A DNA stretch of 64,000 nucleotides, taken from the NCBI RefSeq assembly GCF_003732545.1, contig NZ_AYKF01000099.1:1-64000 (forward strand). The letters are read 5' to 3'. Below the pieces are notes generated by a model, which saw only the letters and a program-made list of their open reading frames with translations, was not told where the DNA came from and searched no databases. Source of the DNA: Salinisphaera orenii subsp. halophila YIM 95161. GTDB taxonomy: Bacteria; Pseudomonadota; Gammaproteobacteria; Nevskiales; Salinisphaeraceae. Positions 56,632-63,236 of this stretch are shown here, in pieces (positions within the stretch are counted from its first letter, which is position 1; each line of letters starts with the position of its first letter). A program made the translations under genes and the position numbers.

Positions 56632-56847
56632 ATGGCAGCAGACACCATCATCGACCGCGACACGTTCGAAGCAGAAGACGGCGTCCAGTTCAGCGGCACC
56701 ATTGACGAAGACGGCCACGTCGTCATCGACGTAGACGACCCCGACAACGAGGTCGACAACCGGGTCCGGCTATTCGCTGACGACCTCGGCGGACTCGTGG
56801 CGATGCTGCAGCGGTTCCAGCAGACAAGCCAACGCGATGCGGGCTGA
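56632..56847 (+). CDS. Acidic 71-residue protein of element 2
   Basis: A very acidic protein, MAADTIIDRDTFEAEDGVQF onward, ending in MLQRFQQTSQRDAG. AGAGGA lies 10 nt before the ATG at 56632 in a short AT-rich leader, good support for translation. It is the only plus-strand gene in the element's middle and is flanked by repeats R1 and R2. DNA mimicry or a protein-binding role is possible by charge alone; the family is unknown. Confidence 0.6.
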   Translation: MAADTIIDRDTFEAEDGVQFSGTIDEDGHVVIDVDDPDNEVDNRVRLFADDLGGLVAMLQRFQQTSQRDAG

Positions 56848-57067
56848 CAACCAGCGTGGGCCTACCGTGCCCCAACTTTGGGGACATCGCGCCTTCGTGC
56901 TCGGCTAGGTCGCTGCGCCTAAATCCCGGCACGGCCACCGGCCCGAGCTTGAGCCGTCCGGCCGCTGGTGGTCCAACGGGCGCGCATGCGCTGGTCGACA
57001 GCAGGTTGGCGGGTGGCGTGCTAGGGCGGGGCGGACACCGGCGAGGTGTCTCCCCCTGCTGCGGTGA

Positions 57068-57223
57068 GAACTCAGGCAGATACCAAGGTCCAGCCTGCAG
57101 ACATCTGCAGGTGTGCTGTGGTCTGTCCCTTGGCTGGCCTGAGTGTTCGGCCATGGTGGTGGGTCTCCCTGTCGGGGTGACCCCCTCGACAGCGTGAAGA
57201 CTGCAGGCCGGCCACGGCTCGCC
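57068..57223. ncRNA. Structured repeat R2 (candidate structured RNA or cis element)
   Basis: The second copy, alignable to R1 over its full length. P1 is CTCAGGC (57071-57077) with GCCTGAG (57137-57143), and P2 is CCAAGG (57083-57088) with CCTTGG (57128-57133). Compared with R1, a T-A pair became C-G in P1 and an A-T pair became C-G in P2, and P1 arm spacing is identical (66 nt). The apex is CTGCAG-ACAT-CTGCAG (57095-57110). The 3' hairpin is CTGTCG...CGACAG (57169-57192) around GGGG...CCCC, then GAAGACTGCAG and GGCTCGCC. Confidence 0.5.
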
Positions 57224-57587
57224 ATAGGTTCAGCCAAGGTATAACCATTGGTATAAACCTAGGTTGAAACCCTAGGGAGAAGTCTGCGGTGCCCCCCAAA
57301 CCCCCCACGGCTCGCGGCCATGAGACGCTTGGGAGACACCGACAGCGATAAGTCTGTCTGCGTCTGCCCCCCCAGCAGTGGTGTCGGGATTGCTAGCCCG
57401 CGCTGGCATACGCGAGGCGCGTTGGGTTGTCGCCTCTGTATACCTAATGGGTGGGTTTCAAGTGCCGGCGGCAGATTCGGCGTACGGGCGCCGCGAACAA
57501 AGGCCCCGAAACGGCCGACCCGGTAGGGAACCCCATCCCCGGCCATTCGCGGCGATTGTGGCGCGCATGCAGCTCGCCTGTGCCTGT
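57224..57587. other. Non-coding stretch with a partial third repeat copy
   Basis: 364 nt without a convincing gene. It begins with GGTATAA-type direct repeats (57238-57257) and CCTAGG...CCCTAGG (57258-57276). Then GAGAAGTCTGCGGTG and CACGGCTCGC (57277-57315) match the 3' ends of R1 and R2, so a half copy (R3) is likely. The 5' part with P1 and P2 is absent. Confidence 0.4.
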
Positions 57588-58202
57588 CTACGAGCTGGTC
57601 TCCGGCTGGGTCTCGGCCTCGACACGGCCGACCGTACCGACACCACATCCCAGTTCCCGGGCTACTTTTTTCTTGCCCCAGCCTTTAGCCCTCAGTTCGC
57701 GTATCCGCTCTTTCGTGTCCTCGGCGACGGCCGGCCGGCCTAGCTGCTTGCCTTTCGCCCGGGCACGGTCTAGGCCGGCGTTGACGCGCTCTCGAATCAT
57801 CGAACGCTCGAACTCGGCGAACAACCCGAACATCTGGAACATTGCGCGACCTGCCGGCGTCGTGGTGTCGACGCCTTGGCGGTGGAGATAGAGGCCGCAC
57901 CCGGTCGCGTGAAGTTCGGCCATGAAGTTGCTGAGGTCTTGCGTGGAGCGGCCGAGCCGGTCGACAGACCATGCGGCAACCATGCTTATCTTGCGCCGCA
58001 CCGCATCCTTAAGCATCCGGTCGAACTCGGGGCGTTCGTCGCGCCCTTTGCCGCCGCTAATCCCGGCGTCGACATACTCGCCCACCACCGTCCAGCCTGC
58101 AGCGTCGGCGACCTCTCGCAACTCGTCCAGCTGATTCTCGCAGCTCTGGCCGTCCGTACTGACGCGAGCGTAGAGCGCAACCTTTTGCGTCTTGTTCGTC
58201 AT
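57588..58202 (-). CDS. Serine recombinase (resolvase/invertase family)
   Basis: A 204-residue small serine recombinase. The nucleophile is S15 in ALYARVSTDGQ, with the Arg-rich active-site strand in AWSVDRLGRSTQDL and the dimer helix AEFERSMIRERVNAGL. The C-terminal helix-turn-helix is ELRAKGWGKKKVARELGCG. Full length and apparently intact. GGGAGA precedes the ATG. Upstream lie GGTACC inverted repeats that could be its sites. Roles include inversion, dimer resolution or nested-element mobility. Confidence 0.92.
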   Translation of the reverse strand: MTNKTQKVALYARVSTDGQSCENQLDELREVADAAGWTVVGEYVDAGISGGKGRDERPEFDRMLKDAVRRKISMVAAWSVDRLGRSTQDLSNFMAELHATGCGLYLHRQGVDTTTPAGRAMFQMFGLFAEFERSMIRERVNAGLDRARAKGKQLGRPAVAEDTKERIRELRAKGWGKKKVARELGCGVGTVGRVEAETQPETSS

Positions 58203-58808
58203 GGCGTGGTGTCTCCCTTCCGTCGATGCAAAGGGGACGGTACGGGCGGAACCGGTACCGAGTCAAGTGGTTTCGGAACCTCTCCAAATGGCTGGTACCG
58301 GTCCAGATGAATCAGTGACCTATGGAGCTCGTCGACAGAGGGTTTTCGGTACCCAGGTTCAAAGAGCCCGCAGAGCGTGAGTACTCGGAGACAGCTGGCC
58401 GGGGTTCTCGCTGGCCAACAGCGGCATGCCCACCATCGCAGTGCGGCTTGCTACCGGATTACGGGTACACACGCAGCAGGCAGTAGGGATACCGCTGGCC
58501 ACTCACAGCATCGGCGCGGACCAGACCTCGCAGGGCACCCGATTGCTCCCCAGCCAGCCACGCCGCAGCAACATCGGCATCGACTATGAACCGACGCGAA
58601 TGTGGCGGGCAGTGGGGGTGCCCGGGGTCGGCGTCGGTCGCCGCCAAAGCATCGGCGAGGGATGACACGCGGGCCGAACCCCCACCCCCGTTAGCCGATC
58701 GACATAACCGGGGGTGCGGATATGGATTCGCCCGGGGCGCACGGGGGAACGCGCGCAATCCCTATATATTAAATACCCGCGCGGAAATCTGCGGTATACA
58801 TTTCCGGG
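58203..58808. other. Non-coding stretch with GGTACC repeats upstream of the serine recombinase
   Basis: 606 nt without a convincing gene. ACCGGTACC (58251-58259) and GGTACCGGT (58294-58302) form a 9-bp perfect inverted repeat, and a third GGTACC is at 58348-58353. Near the other end, CGGAAAT (58782-58788) pairs with ATTTCCG (58800-58806) directly after the Rha-like stop, a possible weak terminator. A minus-strand frame around 58560-58620 has a PIN-like FIVDADVAAAWLAGE fragment, too short to call. Confidence 0.45.
58251..58302. repeat. GGTACC inverted repeat, candidate recombinase site or operator
   Basis: ACCGGTACC and GGTACCGGT, separated by 34 nt, lie 49 nt upstream of the serine recombinase start. 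Each arm contains the same 6-bp palindrome, and a third copy follows at 58348. Spacing resembles a multi-subsite res region, but the crossover site cannot be placed. Confidence 0.45.
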
Positions 58809-59201
58809 CTAATTCTCCGCGTCCGACCGGCCGATACCGGCCCGCTCGTACTGCTCCGCCCAGGCTCGAGCTGCCTCGGCCGGGTTGGAGAAGTCGGGCA
58901 GCTCCGGCTGCTCGGCCTTGGCCGCGTCCTGCTGTTCATGCCACGGCGTGGCCTCGCCGGACTCCAGAGCCCGAAGCCGCCGGATGACAGCCATGCGGAG
59001 CTGAACCTTGTAACCGGTAACCAGACACATGACGTGGTCGTGGTCGAGGATGAAGTGTGGCTGCTCTTTGTTCTGGGTGTTTCGGTGGACTGCTGAAAAA
59101 TCAGCACTCCGTTTCCCAAGTCCTGTCAGCATCTTACGAATGTCGGCCATGACGTGCTTGTGTTCCTTACCAGTCAGCTCGGCAATCTCCAAGCTGGACA
59201 T
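58809..59201 (-). CDS. Rha family phage regulatory protein
   Basis: A 130-residue protein. The N-terminal half is the pRha domain: MSSLEIAELTGKEHKHVMAD, then DHDHVMCLVTGYKVQLRMAV, a lambdoid/P22-type regulatory fold that interferes with phage growth or acts as antirepressor. The C-terminal tail is acidic. The frame is open upstream to 59265 and the extra residues (NNATEDLT) also look family-like, but no ATG/GTG/TTG is available there, so a non-standard or lost start is possible. Confidence 0.8.
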   Translation of the reverse strand: MSSLEIAELTGKEHKHVMADIRKMLTGLGKRSADFSAVHRNTQNKEQPHFILDHDHVMCLVTGYKVQLRMAVIRRLRALESGEATPWHEQQDAAKAEQPELPDFSNPAEAARAWAEQYERAGIGRSDAEN

Positions 59202-59242
59202 GGTCAGGTCTTCGGTCGCGTTGTTGAGGGTCTCGGGATTGC

Positions 59243-59752
59243 TCAGCTGGCAAAGCCCGATTTAGTCCAGACGTCGTCGACCGCAGACGCGATATCGTGA
59301 AATATTGATCCGCTCATAGGCGGGCAGCCTTCGGAATAGCCCGAACCGTTTACGTTCAACAAGGTTTGATTCTCTCGCGTATCCACAAGATCGGCCGAGA
59401 TATGGTCGAACTTATACCCGCCACCGAAACAACGCTCAGACCAGTTCAGAGGCGCCGAGCCTTCGATAACCAGCACATATCTAGTCGATGCAGCATGGAA
59501 CTGCTCGACACTCCCGGGCCGCTTAGCCCGTGTCACATCCGACGTGGACGCCCATCGCTTCACCGTGAACCCGCGCTTCGCTAATAGCTGCTGAATCTCG
59601 ACGACCCAAGGCGCGTCCGGCGCGTCTAACGACAGCACCTTCGGCTGGCTAATTGGGTCATTGGTTAGGCGTGTCACTTGCCCGCTCGCACAGGCAGTCA
59701 ACGCGGCGAGTGCCGTAAGCGCTAAGAGGAGCGTGCCCCTATGAATCCCCAT
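59243..59752 (-). CDS. Putative lipoprotein of element 2
   Basis: A 169-residue secreted lipoprotein. The signal ends in the lipobox LTAC (cysteine at 21). The mature part has VEIQQLLAKRGFTVKRW and the strand YVLVIEGSAP, with a later FHDIASAVDDVW helix, similar in style to small envelope lipoproteins. In a phage-type element it may be a lysogenic conversion (superinfection exclusion) gene. That is inference. It ends 41 nt before the Rha-like start. Confidence 0.7.
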   Translation of the reverse strand: MGIHRGTLLLALTALAALTACASGQVTRLTNDPISQPKVLSLDAPDAPWVVEIQQLLAKRGFTVKRWASTSDVTRAKRPGSVEQFHAASTRYVLVIEGSAPLNWSERCFGGGYKFDHISADLVDTRENQTLLNVNGSGYSEGCPPMSGSIFHDIASAVDDVWTKSGFAS

Positions 59753-59871
59753 GTCATCCCCCTGTTATTCGAGGGCGCACGATGACCGCTCAAGACATAT
59801 CTGACAACAGCCACGCTCGGCAGCTGTGCCTACGTTGTAACGTTCGTGATGTTTACTTTGGCACAGTTGCT

Positions 59872-59892
59872 TGGTACAAAACCGTGGTACAT
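59872..59892 (+). repeat. Right arm repeat of element 2 (paired TGGTACA)
   Basis: TGGTACA (59872-59878) and TGGTACA (59885-59891) with a 13-bp period, matching 50432-50452 in 18 of 21 positions and in the same orientation. It lies 59 nt from attR, a mirror of the 61 nt on the left. Confidence 0.55.
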
Positions 59893-59950
59893 CACCGATA
59901 ACCTACTTGTCACGTCAGACACTTATGGCTTGTTGGTGCCAAGGAAACCG

Positions 59951-59969
59951 AGTCCCTCCGGCGGCACCA
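59951..59969 (+). repeat. attR of element 2 (19-bp copy of the tRNA-Leu 3' end)
   Basis: Identical to 50353-50371, AGTCCCTCCGGCGGCACCA. It carries only the last part of the T arm, the acceptor strand and CCA. Confidence 0.85.
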
Positions 59970-60230
59970 AATGGAATCCCGCTCGACCCCGCAATCGGCC
60001 TAAAGCCCTTAGCCCGGGCTCCAGTCCTTTTCGGCGCTTCCGTATACCGATGAGAATTCCCGTGATGTTTCCCGTCGTCCGGGTTCATCACGTCGACGGA
60101 TCACGTCATCGCACGGATCGATGATCTCGATGTCACTGGATCGCGCTCGGCCGGCGGCGAGGGTGCCCGAACCGACCGTGACAAAGACACCGGACGGTTC
60201 GGGCATACGCCATGCCATGGCCGGAGCTCG

Positions 60231-61475
60231 CTACTCCGACGCGCGCCAGGCCGAGATCAGTTCGCGCTCGTCATCCGTCATCTTCGTCGCGTTGCCGAGC
60301 GGCATGTTGCCGCTGTCCACGGCCTTTTTGATCTGGGACGCGTGTTTCAGGATACCGCGCCTGTCTTCGAGCACGATGCCCGCCGGCGGGGCACTGAACC
60401 CGGCGTAGGAGGGCGACTCCGCGTGGCAGGCGGTGCAGCGCGTCTGAACCACCTGCTTCACCGCCTCGAACGAAGGCTCGGCCGCGTCGTCGGACGCCGT
60501 CTGCTCGCTGTTGTCGGTGCGGTCGTCTTCAGGGGCGTGCCACGAACCGGCCGGAGCGGCCAGAGCGAACGCGAGCGCGACGAGCACGACGCCCGCCACC
60601 GGGTAGAGCGGCTGCACGTGACCGGCGTGCATGGAAACGAAGAACTGCCGGATGAGCGCACCCGCCACGATGAACACGGCGATGATCACCCAGGAATAGG
60701 CATGGGTGTAGAGAAAGGCGTAGTGGTTGCTGAGCATGAGCAGCACCACGGGCAGCGTGAAATAGGTGTTGTGGACCGAGCGCTGCTTGCCGCGCTTGCC
60801 GTCGAGTGGATCAGGGGTCTCACCGGCGGTCATGGCCGCGACCATGCGACGCTGGCCGGGGATGATCCAGAAATAGACGTTCGCGGCCATCGCGGTCGCC
60901 ATGACCGCGCCGACGAGCAGAAACGCGGCGCGCCCCGCGAAGATGTGTGTCGCCAGATAGGCCACAATCAGCATGAGCACGGCCACGGCGGCGCCCAGCA
61001 GCCCGTCGCGGTTCATCGTTGGACTGATGCGCTTGCAGAGTTCGTTGTAGACGACCCATCCGAGCAGCAGGAAGACGAGTGCGGCAAGGTTGGCCTGCCA
61101 GCCGCTCATCTGTGCGGCCCAGCCCCAGGCGCTGTCGTCGTTGACGAGATAGATCTCGGGCCGTGTCAGGTAGAGCAGGCCGAACAGGGCGAAACCCGAC
61201 AGCCAGGTTGTATACGCCTTCAGATAGGACCAGTGCAGCTCGTCCGGCAGCTTCGCCAGTGCCGTGGCGTATTTCTGGTTGTGGTAGAAGCCGCCGCCGT
61301 GCACGGCCCACATCTCGCCGAAGACGCCCTGGTGCCGGTCGTCCGCGGCGGCCGGTTTCTTCAGGCCGTTGTCCAGCATGACGAAATAGAAGGACTCGCC
61401 GATCCACGCGATCGCGGCGATCACGTGAAGCCAGCGCAGCAGCATGTTTCCGAATTCGATCAGATACGCGTCCAT
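60231..61475 (-). CDS. puuD: Urate hydroxylase PuuD-like protein with C-terminal cytochrome c
   Basis: A 414-residue membrane protein. The N-terminal part has about eight helices and the family pattern MLLRWLHVIAAIAWIGESFYF and FYHNQKYATALAKLP. A periplasmic C-terminal domain carries one heme motif, CTACH, in VVQTRCTACHAES with a distal Met in SGNMPLGNATKM. PuuD oxidises urate to 5-hydroxyisourate and passes electrons through its cytochrome. The ATG at 61475 is chosen as the family start; the longer frame adds an unlikely leader. No other purine-degradation gene is in the window. Confidence 0.9.
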   Translation of the reverse strand: MDAYLIEFGNMLLRWLHVIAAIAWIGESFYFVMLDNGLKKPAAADDRHQGVFGEMWAVHGGGFYHNQKYATALAKLPDELHWSYLKAYTTWLSGFALFGLLYLTRPEIYLVNDDSAWGWAAQMSGWQANLAALVFLLLGWVVYNELCKRISPTMNRDGLLGAAVAVLMLIVAYLATHIFAGRAAFLLVGAVMATAMAANVYFWIIPGQRRMVAAMTAGETPDPLDGKRGKQRSVHNTYFTLPVVLLMLSNHYAFLYTHAYSWVIIAVFIVAGALIRQFFVSMHAGHVQPLYPVAGVVLVALAFALAAPAGSWHAPEDDRTDNSEQTASDDAAEPSFEAVKQVVQTRCTACHAESPSYAGFSAPPAGIVLEDRRGILKHASQIKKAVDSGNMPLGNATKMTDDERELISAWRASE

Positions 61476-61807
61476 GACATCTCTTTCTGATGCCGCGGCA
61501 CGGTGATCGCCCGGATCGGGATGCCGCGGCAATTGTTGGTTGGTTTCAACTTGGAGAAAGACCGGGTCGACTGGGGGTCGATCCGGTGGCCTGGCTGCGT
61601 CACCGCGTACCGCTCGTGGTGCGACTTACGTGCCAGTTGGATGGGTCGGATCCCGGCCCGGCGTCCTCGCGCCGGTGCCGTGTCGGGATACTAAATGGTC
61701 TTTGGTTTGGATACAAACCGGCCGAATTGCTGTTGTAACTTTACGACTGAGGCCGTTCGGCACAGGGGCCGGCATCGGCCTGAGCCGGCAACCGCGCCGC
61801 CGTTTGG
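61476..61807. other. Spacer between puuD and porin genes
   Basis: 332 nt without a gene. It must hold the puuD promoter. GGTTTG-GATA-CAAACC (61704-61719) is a perfect 6-bp inverted repeat in a locally AT-rich stretch. The pair AGGCCG (61750-61755) and CGGCCT (61776-61781) is a possible weak terminator for the porin gene. Confidence 0.45.
61704..61719. promoter_or_regulatory. 16-bp inverted repeat, candidate operator upstream of puuD
   Basis: GGTTTG and CAAACC with a GATA spacer, about 230 nt upstream of the puuD start. The size and symmetry suit a dimeric repressor such as a GntR-type regulator, but no binding protein is encoded beside it. Confidence 0.35.
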
Positions 61808-63229
61808 TCAGAACGAGTAGCTCAGTTTCAGCCGGTTTTCCCAGAAGTCGTGTGGCTGCCCGGGCTGGCTCTGGTAGGCCATGAAGTCGGCGATGCTGAG
61901 CCCCGAAAGCGCACCGTCGAACTGGTAGATGCCGTAGATCAGATACTCGGACTGATCGATCGAGCCGGCGCCCGCGGCCGGCGTGAGATCCATGTACGAG
62001 TAGCGCGCGCCGAGTACGGTATCGGCCAGCGGCGCCCCCTTGATTTCGGCGGCGTAGGCGTCACCCGAGCCGAGATCCTGCGTGCTGGTCAGAAACGGCT
62101 GGGCGAACAGGGGGCCGGAGGCTTCGTTATGCGCGTAGGGCGTCACCAGCGCACCGTTGAGATAGGTATCCGGTTCGCTGGGGATCGCGTCGTAGTTCAG
62201 TGTCGCGGTCAGCGAGCCGTGTTCGAGGCCGAGCTGAGCGCCGTAGGTGCGATGATCGACCTCGCCGACCAGGGCGCGCCCGTCCTCGGTCTCGCGGATG
62301 TACTGGAGGCCGAGAAACGGCCTCCAGTCACCCTCGGCTTCGGAAATCCGGCCTTCGGTGTAGAACATCCGGGCGTAGTCCTTGTACTCGAAGTACCAGG
62401 CCTGCCCGGCGAACTCGGCGGGCCCCGCCGTCACGGTGTCGCCTGCACCCACGGCCCAGAAGCCGTCGGTGCGGGCCTCGGTATTCGGTGCGAAGGGTTC
62501 GAACTCGCGGTTGTAGTTGGTGGTCTTGCCGAAGGAGTCGCTGATCCGGGACTTGTAGCGAAACATGCGCATCGCGGTCAGAAACCGCGTGTCATCGCCC
62601 CAGCGCGCGGACACGCCCTGATAGAGCTGGGGAATGATCCGGTAATCGTAGGTCGCCGTGAACGGCGCATCGAGGGCCTGGTTGCCGGCGCGGACACGAA
62701 AGTCACGGCCCCGCCACTGAACATAGGCTTCGCCCAGCGTCGACAGATCCGGCCCGAGGTCGCGGTTGCGCTCCGCGGGGTCGCCGGCGTGGTCGATGCC
62801 GCGCTGGGCATAGGCGCTCACACGCAGGGAAAAGCCGTGCAGCGACGCGCTGGTGAATCCCAGGTGGCCGCCGACCGTGGCGGTCTTCCGGTCCACGTCC
62901 TCGGCGAAGAAGGCGTTGCGATTGGTGAAGTAAAGCAGGCGAAGTTCGCCGTCAAAATCCCCCTGCGTGAACATCTTGCGCAGCGACTGCGGATCGTCGG
63001 TGTGCTCGGTCGAGGCCTCTTTCGCCGGCGCCGTCTCGTCGGCTCTCGCATTCTGTGCGGGCTTGTCGGCCCGCGTCGAGTTGGCGGTCTCCGCCGCATG
63101 TGCCGCGCCGAGCGTGCCCGTCGCGATCAGGAGCGCGAGCGTATACGCCAGCTCGCGCAGCGGCATGCCGGCGTTGCATCGGGCTCGATCGCCGCCGCGG
63201 CGATACACGGGTGTTCGTTCAAGAATCAT
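61808..63229 (-). CDS. OprD-like outer membrane porin
   Basis: A 473-residue outer membrane beta-barrel. A hydrophobic signal ends AAHA (after LAYTLALLIATGTLG). The mature protein has alternating amphipathic strands, the FGKTTNYNREFEPF loop region, and ends with a terminal aromatic strand, NRLKLSYSF. This suits OprD-type porins for amino acids or organic acids. Start choice: ATG 63229 follows the upstream gene's stop by 7 nt; ATG 63166 would give a more typical signal peptide. It is likely co-transcribed with the ornithine cyclodeaminase-family gene. Confidence 0.8.
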   Translation of the reverse strand: MILERTPVYRRGGDRARCNAGMPLRELAYTLALLIATGTLGAAHAAETANSTRADKPAQNARADETAPAKEASTEHTDDPQSLRKMFTQGDFDGELRLLYFTNRNAFFAEDVDRKTATVGGHLGFTSASLHGFSLRVSAYAQRGIDHAGDPAERNRDLGPDLSTLGEAYVQWRGRDFRVRAGNQALDAPFTATYDYRIIPQLYQGVSARWGDDTRFLTAMRMFRYKSRISDSFGKTTNYNREFEPFAPNTEARTDGFWAVGAGDTVTAGPAEFAGQAWYFEYKDYARMFYTEGRISEAEGDWRPFLGLQYIRETEDGRALVGEVDHRTYGAQLGLEHGSLTATLNYDAIPSEPDTYLNGALVTPYAHNEASGPLFAQPFLTSTQDLGSGDAYAAEIKGAPLADTVLGARYSYMDLTPAAGAGSIDQSEYLIYGIYQFDGALSGLSIADFMAYQSQPGQPHDFWENRLKLSYSF

Positions 63230-63236
63230 GGCGCCC

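Larger units (their letters stand above)
50353..59969 (+). mobile_element. Element 2: integrative element with sparse phage-type genes in tRNA-Leu(TAG)
   Basis: 9.6 kb between 19-bp att repeats. Contents: tyrosine integrase at the left; a 762-residue virion-internal-like protein, a 136-residue helical protein, an FDxHR zinc protein and an HNH-like protein on the minus strand; a 71-residue ORF on the plus strand; a serine recombinase, a Rha-like protein and a lipoprotein on the minus strand. Large non-coding stretches (828, 740 and 606 nt) hold structured repeats. No capsid, terminase or replicase is seen. It could be a satellite or a strongly reduced prophage. Confidence 0.8.
59753..60230. 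other. Right end of element 2 and adjoining host spacer
   Basis: 478 nt without a gene. It includes the lipoprotein's upstream region, the arm repeat at 59872, attR at 59951, and about 260 nt of host sequence beyond it. The host part has GCCC-TTAGCCC-GGGC-type short inversions near 60004-60020 and a polypyrimidine CCTTTTC, possibly the old terminator of tRNA-Leu(TAG). Confidence 0.45.

Noticed and set aside
56195-57223. R1 and R2 as integron attC sites flanking a gene cassette
   Set aside because: The hairpins lack the paired core sites (RYYYAAC and GTTRRRY) and no integron integrase is present.
58459-58758. Minus-strand frame with FIVDADVAAAWLAGE, resembling the start of a PIN-domain toxin
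   Set aside because: Only about 45 residues follow the motif, the later PIN acidic residues are missing and no antitoxin is beside it; at most a remnant.
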